From CALHRB01 sp964473465 (GTDB lineage: Bacteria > Bacteroidota > Ignavibacteria > Kapaibacteriales > UBA2268): a stretch of DNA of 14,210 bases. The notes beneath the pieces were generated by a model that ran no database searches, was not told where the DNA came from, and saw nothing but the letters and a program-made list of their open reading frames with translations. This document shows positions 1-7,157 of the stretch, one piece after another. Numbering within the stretch: the first letter of the stretch is position 1; each line of letters begins with the position of its first letter. The stretch lies in the NCBI GenBank assembly GCA_964473465.1, contig CAYYPE010000026.1:1-14210 (forward strand), written 5' to 3'. Both the position numbers and the translations under genes were made by a program.

Positions 1-39
1 TTATTATTAATTTTTATTATTAATTTTTATTATTAATTT
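1..39. repeat. Three perfect copies of a 13-bp tandem repeat (TTATTATTAATTT)
   Basis: The window opens with three identical 13-base units at 1-13, 14-26 and 27-39, and the array may continue to the left of base 1. Because 13 is not a multiple of 3, the embedded TAA falls in a different frame in each copy, so three copies close all three forward frames. In the frame of the gene that follows, the TAA is at 8-10, and the bases after it read as a hydrophobic stretch joining the downstream protein. The low complexity at the sequence edge could also be an assembly effect. Confidence 0.9.
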
Positions 40-46
40 ATATTTT

Positions 47-964
47 TTGACCAATTTATTTGCTGAAGACCCAACGTGTGCAGATACATGTGATATTCCA
101 CAATGGGAAAATCATGAAATTGTCTTCCCTATCAACCAACATTATAATGTTGGAGTATCATATTCAACAAGGTGTCGTTATTGTTACTATGCACAGAAAG
201 AGATAAGAATAAATGAATTCAATGTAATAAAAAATAGCACTGGAGTATTTCCTGATAGTTCAGCACTCTTTCCTGAGATTTATGATAAAATACTCAGTAT
301 GATTTTAGTAGATTTTCAGTATTGTAATCAAAATTTTTCAATAGATAGTTGTGGTAAATTTGCTATAACATATAGAATTCGATTCAGTATAGCTAAATGC
401 TGGAGAATGTATTTTGATGAAGTAGATACGAATGTAAAATCGTATCGTGTATGCTGGCAGGATAAGTGCTGTATCCATGAATATTTTATCACAATTTGTG
501 TTGATTATTCAGTTACACCACCAATTTATTGGCTAAATAGATCAAGAACTGTTAATATAATATCAGATTCAGACACATGTACTTCAGAATATGGCAATAA
601 CTGCTTCGATGTATGTAATCTGTATTTCACTCAAAAGAGACATGGTATTAGACTGGTTGTTCCTAATTCTCCCAGAGTTTCGTTACCAGAATCTAATAAT
701 CAGCTTGAAACATATGATTTTATTGTTGTAAATAACAAAAATAATTCGCAAATTAAAATTTCGCATAAGGAACTGTTTGAATTTGAGAATATTAGAATAT
801 TTGATATCTTAGGAAGAGAAATCAAAGACTATATTTTGCTTATAAAATCAACAATAAATGAGAGTATTTTAGATATCAGCAGAATGAAAAATGGAATTTA
901 CTATTTAACAATAGATCATAACGGAAAAGTATTATTCATTAAAAAGTTTTTTGTCATTAATTAA
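47..964 (+). CDS. Cysteine-rich secreted protein with T9SS type A C-terminal sorting domain; 5' end disrupted
   Basis: This is a predicted extracellular protein of unknown function. The first ~190 residues hold 14 cysteines (for example C43-x2-C46, C136-x4-C141-C142, C151, C186-x3-C190) and no recognised domain. Residues ~225-305 look like a T9SS sorting domain, with the pattern IRIFDILGREI, then LDISRMKNGIYYL, then a lysine-rich end. The frame is open from base 11 but has no ATG; the first usual start is TTG at 47, with no ribosome site. Reading the open bases before it (11-46) gives a hydrophobic run FLLLIFIINLYF continuing into LTNLFAED, just like the core and cleavage end of a signal peptide. 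The real start has therefore probably been lost to or displaced by the 13-bp repeat, or the gene is a 5'-truncated remnant. It is homologous to the interrupted gene at 13173-13737. Coding nature is confident; the start is not. Confidence 0.75.
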   Translation: MTNLFAEDPTCADTCDIPQWENHEIVFPINQHYNVGVSYSTRCRYCYYAQKEIRINEFNVIKNSTGVFPDSSALFPEIYDKILSMILVDFQYCNQNFSIDSCGKFAITYRIRFSIAKCWRMYFDEVDTNVKSYRVCWQDKCCIHEYFITICVDYSVTPPIYWLNRSRTVNIISDSDTCTSEYGNNCFDVCNLYFTQKRHGIRLVVPNSPRVSLPESNNQLETYDFIVVNNKNNSQIKISHKELFEFENIRIFDILGREIKDYILLIKSTINESILDISRMKNGIYYLTIDHNGKVLFIKKFFVIN

Positions 965-971
965 TTATCAA

Positions 972-996
972 TTCCAGGGCTTCAGAAACCCTGGAA
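972..996 (+). terminator. Hairpin between the two left-end T9SS cargo genes
   Basis: TTCCAGGG (972-979) pairs perfectly with CCCTGGAA (989-996) around a 9-base loop, 8 bases after the stop of the cysteine-rich gene. There is no long T run after it, so it is either a weak terminator of the kind common in Bacteroidota or an mRNA-end stabiliser. It leaves room for the next gene's own ribosome site, AAAGGA at 1010-1015. Confidence 0.5.
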
Positions 997-1022
997 GGAA
1001 TTAATGTTAAAGGAACAAGATA

Positions 1023-3221
1023 ATGAAAATAAAAGTATTAATAATAATTTTATTAGCACTCCTATTTAATTCCATAAAAGCAGATTGTGAAGACATATTT
1101 AAAATGGGTGGGAGAGTTGGTTCTGATTTTAGCAAAGAAGTAATGGCATTTAGCAATGATGGGAGATACTTTTATTTTGTTCACACCGAAAAAAAAGATC
1201 CTTTATCATATTCTGTGATCAAAAGGCATGATTTCGAAAAAGATACTACTATTATATTAGATTCATTGAAAGAAATTAATTATTATGCACTATATAGTGT
1301 ATTCAATGCATTTAAGCTAATCAATGATGAAAAAGACATTTTCGCATATATTAAGATTAATATAAACAAGATAATCTTTTATAAATACAACTTTCAGGAA
1401 AGAAAAAGCATATTTATCGAAACTCATACCGATAGTGCTCTTAATGTGTCAGTATCAAATCAAGCTAATTTTATAGCAGTAGTTAGACACACCAATGAAA
1501 TTAGAGTTCTCAACCAAGAAGGTGAAGTAAGATATTCTTCCTTAGTTGATAGAGAAAAAAAAATAATAGATGTTTGTTATTCTCAAGATGAAAAGTATAT
1601 GGCTCTAATACTATCAGATTCTGTCTATGTTTATGATACAGGAAACTTTTCATTATTTTCTTCATTTTTTCTTTCCAGTTTTCAAAACGATAGATTCAAA
1701 ATTGATATGGAAGGAGATAAATTAATCAAATTTCTAAATGATGGATATGTTTTGATATATGATTTGAAAACAGGTCAAAGTCTCGGATATTTTAATATTA
1801 ATTTAGAGGGAGATGGAATAAGAGGGGTGCAATTAACCAAAGAGAACTATTTAATGGTTTTCAAAAGTAAAACTGAGGTTTGGGATATTAATACAAAAAA
1901 GAAAATTTTTGAATTTGACAGGATAGATGAAAATTCAGTTGTAAGCATGGGAAAATCTTTGGTTGTATCAGGCAGGAATAAGCTAGAGATATGGGATTAT
2001 AACAAAGGAATTCTTGTCAAAACATTTTTATCTTTTTATTCACGAGGAAGTTTTATATGCAATGATAAATATGTATCAGTTTCTGACGATTCAGGTTTTC
2101 AATGGAATCTTTTAAATACTTCAAATTTAGACGAAATTGGCAAGGTAAATAACAAATATGCATTTCATTCATCTTGCAACTATATTGAATTTTTCACCGA
2201 GTATGATTCTTTGTCCAATATAGAATTTAAGAAAATCAGAATTCGTGATTTTATAACAGAAGTTGTCAATGATTCCTTTAGATTTGAAGGATCATTTAGA
2301 AAATATTTATTTTCAAGTGATTTAAAACTATTATTCCTCATCAGTTATTCAAATCAACTAAATGTTTGGAATTGGCAGCAAAAGGAGTTGATATATACAA
2401 AGTCATTCGACAGCATTCGTTCAGTTAGTATTTCACCAACATCAAATTTCTATTTAACAAAAGAGTTTTTTGGTGGTAAGTATCATTATAATGTATATGA
2501 AACAGTTAGTGGAAGGTTAGCCTATACATTTTCAGAAGTCCCGGAGCATATGTATTATGTAAATTATTTTGATTGGGTGACAAACGACAAAGATTATATA
2601 ATAGACACACAAGGGCTGAATGATGGCATATACACAATTTATAATATGCCTACAGGAGAAATTGAAAAAAAGTACAAATTGCCGGATTTTTTGATATTTG
2701 AAAATAGGAATTGGATATTTTATGATTTAGATAAAATTGCATATTTTGATACCAGTAATACTGATAGAATTTACAATATAAACATTTATAGCCTGGAATC
2801 AAGTAAAGTAATTTATACAATTGAAATTGAATATTTTTTCCCTATAAACAAATTTTATTTTTCGAGTGATAAACAATTGCTTTTGATTTACTTCCTTGAT
2901 GGCTCAATATTATTGAAGAAAATCGGTTCAACAGATGTCAAGGAAATTTATAGCTATAAACCTAATTTTTCCATCTCCCCCAACCCAGCAGGGGAATATA
3001 TTGAAATAAAAGATGTTAGGGCAGAGCACGCTCTGCCCCTTCAAGATATTAAAATCTACAACCTGTTCGGGGAGTGTGTGATGGTAGAACAATCGTCCCC
3101 GATTGTAAAAAATGGTCAGACAGGAATGTCCGACCTACTAAGGATTAATATTTCGGGCTTGCCGGCGGGGGTCTATTTTGTTCGTGTTGGTGATTGGGTG
3201 GGAAGGTTTTTGAAGATTTGA
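1023..3221 (+). CDS. Large exported WD40-like beta-propeller protein with T9SS type A sorting domain
   Basis: A 732-residue exported protein. The N-terminus is a clear signal peptide (MKIKVLIIILLALLFNSIKA, cleaved near residue 20). Residues ~25-640 are beta-rich and contain many degenerate WD/PQQ-like blades, such as 'VWDINTKKKIFEFD', 'IWDYNKGILVKTF' and 'VWNWQQKELIYTKSF', consistent with one or two beta-propellers used for binding. No catalytic residues are recognised. Residues ~650-732 form a type A sorting domain: SISPNPAGEYIEI, KIYNLFGECV, ISGLPAGVYFVRVGD and the end GRFLKI. T9SS would take the protein across the outer membrane and anchor or release it. The ATG start is supported by AAAGGA eight bases upstream. 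The sorting-domain DNA is visibly richer in G+C than the body and contains three palindromes (separate entry). The ligand is unknown. Confidence 0.85.
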   Translation: MKIKVLIIILLALLFNSIKADCEDIFKMGGRVGSDFSKEVMAFSNDGRYFYFVHTEKKDPLSYSVIKRHDFEKDTTIILDSLKEINYYALYSVFNAFKLINDEKDIFAYIKININKIIFYKYNFQERKSIFIETHTDSALNVSVSNQANFIAVVRHTNEIRVLNQEGEVRYSSLVDREKKIIDVCYSQDEKYMALILSDSVYVYDTGNFSLFSSFFLSSFQNDRFKIDMEGDKLIKFLNDGYVLIYDLKTGQSLGYFNINLEGDGIRGVQLTKENYLMVFKSKTEVWDINTKKKIFEFDRIDENSVVSMGKSLVVSGRNKLEIWDYNKGILVKTFLSFYSRGSFICNDKYVSVSDDSGFQWNLLNTSNLDEIGKVNNKYAFHSSCNYIEFFTEYDSLSNIEFKKIRIRDFITEVVNDSFRFEGSFRKYLFSSDLKLLFLISYSNQLNVWNWQQKELIYTKSFDSIRSVSISPTSNFYLTKEFFGGKYHYNVYETVSGRLAYTFSEVPEHMYYVNYFDWVTNDKDYIIDTQGLNDGIYTIYNMPTGEIEKKYKLPDFLIFENRNWIFYDLDKIAYFDTSNTDRIYNINIYSLESSKVIYTIEIEYFFPINKFYFSSDKQLLLIYFLDGSILLKKIGSTDVKEIYSYKPNFSISPNPAGEYIEIKDVRAEHALPLQDIKIYNLFGECVMVEQSSPIVKNGQTGMSDLLRINISGLPAGVYFVRVGDWVGRFLKI
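3019..3135 (+). repeat. Three successive palindromes inside the T9SS sorting-domain coding sequence
   Basis: P1, 3019-3038: GGGCAGAGC and GCTCTGCCC around a 2-base loop, perfect, 9-bp stem. P2, 3089-3106: ACAATCG and CGATTGT around TCCC, perfect, 7-bp stem. P3, 3114-3135: GGTCAGACA and TGTCCGACC around GGAA, 9-bp stem with one A-C mismatch. They encode the segments RAEHALP, QSSPIV and GQTGMSD. All three keep the frame and fall in the variable loops between the conserved strands of the sorting domain. Confidence 0.8.
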
Positions 3222-3236
3222 GCAAACAGAATGAAT

Positions 3237-3271
3237 AAAGGGGCTGTCCTTTAATTTCAGACAACCCCTTT
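3237..3271. terminator. Bidirectional intrinsic terminator between convergent genes
   Basis: The arm AAAGGGGCTGTC (3237-3248) pairs with GACAACCCCTTT (3260-3271) with one C-A mismatch and an 11-base loop. It lies 16 bases after the stop of the beta-propeller gene and 24 bases beyond the dnaK stop on the other strand. Both sides of the stem run into T-rich sequence on their own strand, so it can serve both convergent transcripts. Confidence 0.75.
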
Positions 3272-3295
3272 AATATTTAATGGCTCTTAATGCTT

Positions 3296-5212
3296 TTATT
3301 TGTCATCAACAACGGTATAGTCAGCTTCTTCAACATTGCTCTTGCCTTGCTGGTTTGATGTAGATGCCTGAGAGCCGCCATCTTGATTCGCCTGACTTGT
3401 TGAATCAGCTCCGGCTTGCTGATACATAGTTGTAGAAACCTGACTCCAAACCTGATTTAAATTATCAATAGCAGGTCTGAGATCAGAAGTATTTTCCTTC
3501 ATAGCTTTTTCAAGTCTGGCTTTGGCATCCTCGATTTTTTGTTTGGAATCAGCTGGCATTTTGTCTGCAAGGTCTTTCAACTGTTTTTCGGTTGAATAAA
3601 TAAGATTATCAGCCTGATTCCTCAGGTCAATTTCTTCCTTCCTTTTTCTATCTTCGGCAGAATGAGCCTGAGCGTCAGCTTTCATTTTTTCGACTTCTTC
3701 CTTCGAAAGCCCGCTTGAAGCTTCAATCCTTATATTTTGTTCTTTGCCAGTAGCTTTGTCCTTAGCTGTAACACCAAGAATACCGTTAGCATCAATATCG
3801 AAAGTAACTTCAATTTGTGGAACTCCCCTTGGCGCTGGTGGTATGCCGTCAAGATGAAATCTTCCAAGAGATCGGTTATCAGCAGCCATTGGACGTTCAC
3901 CCTGCAAAACATGTATTTCAACAGATGTTTGACTATCTGTTGCTGTTGAGAATATCTCGGATTTCTTTGTCGGAATAGTTGTATTTGCTGGTATCATTGG
4001 AGTCATAACTCCTCCAAGAGTCTCGATACCTAATGTTAATGGAGTAACATCGAGCAATAGCACATCTGTTACATCACCGGCAAGAACACCACCCTGAATA
4101 GCAGCACCGACAGCAACAACTTCATCAGGATTAACTCCTTTCGAAGGTTCTTTACCAAAGTAATTCTTAACCAATTCCTGAATCTTTGGAATTCTGGTTG
4201 ATCCACCAACAAGAATTACTTCATCTATCTGTGATGGATTCAATTTGGCATCGCTAAGGGCTTTTTCGACTGGACCGAGTGTTTTTTCGAATAAGTCAGC
4301 ACAGAGGCTTTCGAATTTAGCTCTTGTTATGTTAATATTCAGGTGCTTTGGACCGTCAGCAGTTGCTGTTATAAATGGAAGATTAACATCTGTTTGAAGC
4401 ATCTGAGAAAGCTCAATTTTTGCCTTTTCGGCGGCTTCGCGTAATCTTTGAAGTGCCATCGGATCTTTTCTTAAATCAATTCCTTCTGTTCTTTTGAATT
4501 CATCAGCTAAATAGTCAATTAGCCTTTGGTCAAAATTATCACCTCCAAGGTGAGTATCACCATTAGTTGACTTTACTTCGAAAACTCCTTCGCCAATCTC
4601 CAAAATTGATATATCAAATGTTCCGCCACCGAGATCATAAACTGCAACAGTAAGGTTTTTGCCCTTTTTATCGAGTCCATAAGCAAGAGCAGCAGCAGTT
4701 GGTTCATTAATAATTCTACGAACAGTCAAACCTGCAATTTCGCCGGCATCTTTGGTTGCCTGTCTTTGTGCATCATTGAAATAGGCAGGAACAGTTATCA
4801 CAGCTTCAGTTACTTTTTGTCCAAGATAGTCCTCGGCTGTTTGTTTCATTTTTTGCAGAATCATAGCTGAGATTTCAGGTGGAGAATATAATCTCCCGTC
4901 AATATCAATCCTGACGGAATTGCCGTCCTGCGAAGGCTGAACAGTAAAAGGAACCATTGAGATTTCTTCAGAAACCTCATTAATTCGCCTTCCCATAAAT
5001 CTTTTTATAGAATAAATTGTGTTTTTCGGATTAGTTACAGATTGTCTTTTGGCAGCCTGTCCAACAAGTCGCTCTCCGGATTTAGTAAAAGCAACAATAG
5101 AAGGAGTAGTTCTACCTCCTTCGCTGTTTGCAATTACAACTGGAGTGGTGCCTTCCATAACAGCCACCACAGAGTTAGTTGTTCCTAAATCAATACCAAT
5201 TATTTTTCCCAT
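3296..5212 (-). CDS. dnaK: Molecular chaperone DnaK (Hsp70)
   Basis: A full-length 638-residue cytoplasmic Hsp70. It uses ATP to bind and release unfolded peptides together with DnaJ and GrpE (neither is in this window). The N-terminal ATPase shows IIGIDLGTTNSVVAV (phosphate-1, residues 4-18), VPAYFNDAQRQATKDAG (141-157), INEPTAAALAYG (168-179) and DLGGGTFD (phosphate-2, 193-200). The linker LLLDVTPLTLG lies near residue 390, followed by the substrate domain with the ERPMAADN segment and FDIDANGILGVTAKDK. The lid is helical, and the C-terminus EEADYTVVDDK is the usual acidic bacterial tail. The start is fixed by AAAGGAG (5219-5225) six bases before the ATG. A strong hairpin separates it from the upstream hsp20 genes, so it probably has its own promoter. 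No CIRCE (HrcA) element is present in the upstream 230 bases. Nothing is unusual in the protein. Confidence 0.98.
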   Translation of the reverse strand: MGKIIGIDLGTTNSVVAVMEGTTPVVIANSEGGRTTPSIVAFTKSGERLVGQAAKRQSVTNPKNTIYSIKRFMGRRINEVSEEISMVPFTVQPSQDGNSVRIDIDGRLYSPPEISAMILQKMKQTAEDYLGQKVTEAVITVPAYFNDAQRQATKDAGEIAGLTVRRIINEPTAAALAYGLDKKGKNLTVAVYDLGGGTFDISILEIGEGVFEVKSTNGDTHLGGDNFDQRLIDYLADEFKRTEGIDLRKDPMALQRLREAAEKAKIELSQMLQTDVNLPFITATADGPKHLNINITRAKFESLCADLFEKTLGPVEKALSDAKLNPSQIDEVILVGGSTRIPKIQELVKNYFGKEPSKGVNPDEVVAVGAAIQGGVLAGDVTDVLLLDVTPLTLGIETLGGVMTPMIPANTTIPTKKSEIFSTATDSQTSVEIHVLQGERPMAADNRSLGRFHLDGIPPAPRGVPQIEVTFDIDANGILGVTAKDKATGKEQNIRIEASSGLSKEEVEKMKADAQAHSAEDRKRKEEIDLRNQADNLIYSTEKQLKDLADKMPADSKQKIEDAKARLEKAMKENTSDLRPAIDNLNQVWSQVSTTMYQQAGADSTSQANQDGGSQASTSNQQGKSNVEEADYTVVDDK

Positions 5213-5218
5213 TGGAAA

Positions 5219-5225
5219 CTCCTTT
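5219..5225 (-). promoter_or_regulatory. Shine-Dalgarno site of dnaK
   Basis: On the - strand AAAGGAG stands six bases before the dnaK ATG (5212). This is a strong match to the anti-Shine-Dalgarno sequence and fixes the start. Strong sites of this kind precede dnaK and two of the three hsp20 genes but not most other genes here, consistent with high translation of the chaperones. Confidence 0.75.
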
Positions 5226-5381
5226 CTTTATTTTCGTATAAAATGTTGATTTTCATTCTTATAAGTTCTTATTTAACGCTATACTTATTTAATTATTTAT
5301 ATATCTTATAATTACATTATTCTAAAATTTCATAAAAATTCCACAATAATATAATTGTTTGATTATTTTTTCAATAAAATC

Positions 5382-5412
5382 GGAGAATTCAGTTATAGTA
5401 ACCAAATTCTCC
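5382..5412 (-). terminator. Intrinsic terminator after the hsp20 cluster
   Basis: GGAGAATT (5382-5389) pairs perfectly with AATTCTCC (5405-5412). Inside it, GTTA (5392-5395) pairs with TAAC (5399-5402), making a stacked hairpin. On the - strand it is followed by GATTTTATTG. It lies 31 bases beyond the stop of the last hsp20 gene and ends that unit before dnaK. The remaining gap, 5213-5381, is very AT-rich and should hold the dnaK promoter; no confident -35/-10 pair or CIRCE element was seen. Confidence 0.7.
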
Positions 5413-5443
5413 TGATTGTTTTCATTATTTTTTAAATTCATTT

Positions 5444-5872
5444 TTATTTAATTTCAATTATTCTTTCTTCAGGTAATTTTTTGGGTACTATAACTTTTAG
5501 AATACCAAAATCATACGAAGCTGAAATTTTGTCACCATTTATGTTTTCATTTAACTGAAAATTTCTCTCAAAATGACCAAAAAATCTTTCTTTTACATAA
5601 GTTTTTTTAGCATTTTGCTCTGGATTTAATTTTTCAGCAGAAACACTTAAAACATTGTACTTATTGATAACAACTTTTATTGAATCGGGTTCTACTCCGG
5701 GTAACTCAAACTCGAAATAAATATTTTTTGAATCCTCGCTAATGTCAGTTTTTGGTCTGAAACCTTTAAAATATGCATCAGGAGAATAATCATAACCGGA
5801 GAATCTATCTATATTTCTTGTTTTCATATTCATCAAGTCTTTGTTACAACATATTTTCATTGTATTTGTCAT
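5444..5872 (-). CDS. Small heat-shock protein, Hsp20/alpha-crystallin family (divergent copy)
   Basis: A 142-residue holdase that should bind unfolding proteins without ATP and pass them to DnaK. The alpha-crystallin domain starts near residue 38 (KTDISEDSKNIYFEFELPGV) and ends with SYDFGILKVIVPK, the A-x-n-G-x-L signature in slightly altered form (FGIL for the usual NGVL). The C-terminal I-x-I-type anchor is reduced to RIIEIK. The start at 5872 is preceded by AAAGGA five bases upstream; ATGs at residues 5, 14 and 16 are possible but lack such a site. The N-terminal extension with a CC pair (MTNTMKICCNKD) and the lack of the RYDPFRGFE opening set it apart from its two neighbours, so it is an older or faster-evolving paralogue. 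It is last in the cluster and separated from the middle copy by an 83-base gap with a hairpin. Confidence 0.9.
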   Translation of the reverse strand: MTNTMKICCNKDLMNMKTRNIDRFSGYDYSPDAYFKGFRPKTDISEDSKNIYFEFELPGVEPDSIKVVINKYNVLSVSAEKLNPEQNAKKTYVKERFFGHFERNFQLNENINGDKISASYDFGILKVIVPKKLPEERIIEIK

Positions 5873-5913
5873 TTTTGTCCTTTAATTTATTTATAAAATC
5901 TGTTAATTAAATA

Positions 5914-5947
5914 AGCGGTACAGCCTGAGTTATTCAGATGTACCGCT
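5914..5947 (-). terminator. Intercistronic hairpin between hsp20 copies
   Basis: AGCGGTACA (5914-5922) pairs perfectly with TGTACCGCT (5939-5947), with an inner CTGA/TCAG stem (5925-5928 with 5934-5937). On the - strand it starts 9 bases after the stop of the middle hsp20 gene and is followed by TTATTTAATTAA, a poor T run. It may be a partial terminator or an RNA-processing or stability hairpin that makes the last hsp20 copy less expressed than the first two. Confidence 0.6.
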
Positions 5948-5955
5948 CTGGAAAA

Positions 5956-6405
5956 TTACGATATTTTAATCTCAACCTCTTTGGGTTTAGCTGGTTCGAC
6001 TTTCTCCAATGTAATGCTAAGAACACCGTTCTCGAATTTAGCATTTATTGAGTCAGTTTTTAGATTATCAGGAAGCAGGAATGAACGAGTGAACATTCCA
6101 TAATTCCTTTCGACTCTGATATAGTTTCTATCTTCTTCCTTACCTTTGGTTTTCACTTCTCTTTTCTTTTCGCCTTTGATAATCAGATAGTTATCATCGT
6201 TTATAGAAACTTTTACATCTTCTTTTGCTATGCCGGGTAGTTCAGCGTTGATGTAATAATTTTTATCATCTTCTGAAATATCTACCCTTGGCGAAAAATC
6301 TCCGAATTCGATATTGAAACCTTTTTCGAATTCTGACAGGAAATCACTCATTCCTTTGGTTATGCTTTCAAATCCTCTGAATGGATCAAATCTTACGATT
6401 GACAT
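5956..6405 (-). CDS. Small heat-shock protein, Hsp20/alpha-crystallin family (middle copy)
   Basis: A 149-residue ATP-independent chaperone. It opens with MSIVRFDPFRGFESI, the typical start of this bacterial Hsp20 type. The alpha-crystallin domain begins near residue 40 (RVDISEDDKNYYINAELPGI) and has the signature AKFENGVLSI. The C-terminal anchor is EIKI, the I-x-I motif used in oligomer assembly. AAAGGAGG (6413-6420) lies seven bases before the ATG and supports this start. It follows the first copy by 26 bases and is clearly its closest relative (both share the DPFRGFE opening and PKEVEIK/PKEIEIK ends), consistent with tandem duplication and one transcript. Confidence 0.95.
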   Translation of the reverse strand: MSIVRFDPFRGFESITKGMSDFLSEFEKGFNIEFGDFSPRVDISEDDKNYYINAELPGIAKEDVKVSINDDNYLIIKGEKKREVKTKGKEEDRNYIRVERNYGMFTRSFLLPDNLKTDSINAKFENGVLSITLEKVEPAKPKEVEIKIS

Positions 6406-6431
6406 ATTAATCCCTCCTTTCTTTTAATTAA

Positions 6432-6869
6432 TTAGTTAACTTTTATTTCAATTTCTTTTGGTGCAGGTGGCTCAATTTTTGGTATTGATAAATTGAGAAC
6501 ACCATTATCAAAATTTGCAGTAATTGCATTTTTTTCGAGATTGTCTGGAAGTATGAATGACCTTGTAAATTTTCCGTAAGCTCTTTCAGTCCTTAAAGTG
6601 GTTTCATTTTCAGACTTTTTCTCGTATTTTTTCTCTCCGCTAATAGAAAGAATGTTATCGTCATTTACTGTTACTTTAACATCTTCTTTCTTGATTCCGG
6701 ATAGCTCAGCCTGGACATACACGTTCTTTTCATCTTCGAAAATGTCCACTCTTGGTCTGAAAGTGCTTCCCTCAAAATTGATTTCAGGGGTTAATGTTTT
6801 GAACATTTCATTCATTCTTCTGGCTATTCTCTCAAAGCCTCTGAATGGATCATATCTCATAATATTCAT
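6432..6869 (-). CDS. Small heat-shock protein, Hsp20/alpha-crystallin family (first copy)
   Basis: A 145-residue ATP-independent chaperone and the first gene of the hsp20 cluster. It reads MNIMRYDPFRGFERI at the N-terminus. The alpha-crystallin domain runs from about residue 41 (RVDIFEDEKNVYVQAELSGI) to the signature ANFDNGVLNL, and the C-terminus EIKV is the I-x-I/V anchor. The frame stays open nine codons further up to an ATG at 6896, but those codons contain the ribosome site AGGAGGT (6876-6882) six bases before the ATG at 6869, and the protein from 6869 matches its neighbour end to end. The shorter start is therefore chosen. Its upstream region is the likely heat-shock control region of the cluster. 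Confidence 0.93.
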   Translation of the reverse strand: MNIMRYDPFRGFERIARRMNEMFKTLTPEINFEGSTFRPRVDIFEDEKNVYVQAELSGIKKEDVKVTVNDDNILSISGEKKYEKKSENETTLRTERAYGKFTRSFILPDNLEKNAITANFDNGVLNLSIPKIEPPAPKEIEIKVN

Positions 6870-6875
6870 AATAAC

Positions 6876-6882
6876 ACCTCCT
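6876..6882 (-). promoter_or_regulatory. Shine-Dalgarno site that fixes the first hsp20 start
   Basis: AGGAGGT on the - strand lies six bases before the ATG at 6869. It is the strongest ribosome site in the window and falls inside the longer open frame, so it argues for the shorter protein rather than the ATG at 6896. Confidence 0.8.
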
Positions 6883-6930
6883 TTTTTGTTGAACATTTAT
6901 TTTCGTTTTCAATAACCTTATATATTAAAA

Positions 6931-6939
6931 CTGTGCCAA
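6931..6939 (-). promoter_or_regulatory. Possible -24-like element of a sigma-54-type promoter before hsp20 (weak)
   Basis: The - strand reads TTGGCACAG followed by TTTTAATATA, about 60 bases before the first hsp20 ATG. The first part matches the sigma-54 -24 box well, but the dinucleotide ten bases on (6924-6925) is AT where the -12 box needs GC. The position, and a palindrome 90-120 bases further upstream, fit an enhancer-dependent layout, but the missing GC makes this a low-confidence call. Confidence 0.2.
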
Positions 6940-7030
6940 AATATTTTTTATGCTATATTGACAGTAAATTATGAAAAGTTTTCATATTTCATTAAGTTAT
7001 TAACTGCCATATTGACACATTTAATATAAA

Positions 7031-7052
7031 AATGTCACATTAATGTGTCATT
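7031..7052. promoter_or_regulatory. Operator-like palindrome in the hsp20/murQ divergent gap
   Basis: A central perfect 12-bp palindrome, CACATTAATGTG (7036-7047), extends with one mismatched pair to 22 bases (7031-7052). An arm TGACACAT (7013-7020) also forms a perfect inverted repeat with ATGTGTCA (7043-7050). TGTCA or TGACA occurs five times nearby (6959, 7013, 7033, 7046, 7075), and ATATTGACA is repeated at 6955-6963 and 7009-7017. This looks like a regulator-binding region serving the hsp20 cluster on one side or murQ on the other. The rest of the 288-base gap (6870-7157) shows no other gene. Confidence 0.5.
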
Positions 7053-7157
7053 TCGTCGTTAAGCAATGCCGTTTTGTCATTTTTCTAAAATTATTTTCCT
7101 CTTCTTTTTTTCGATAAAAGTGATTAATTTTCATTTTTAAAAAAAGTTGAATAAAAA

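Noticed and set aside
5213..5443. CIRCE (HrcA) operator before dnaK
   Set aside because: No TTAGCACTC-N9-GAGTGCTAA or near match was found on either strand; the region is only AT-rich with one terminator hairpin.
7012..7040. A sigma-70 promoter for murQ using TTGACA at 7012-7017 (or 6958-6963)
   Set aside because: No TATAAT-like hexamer stands at the proper distance, and this phylum does not usually use TTGACA; the motif is better explained as part of the repeated half sites.
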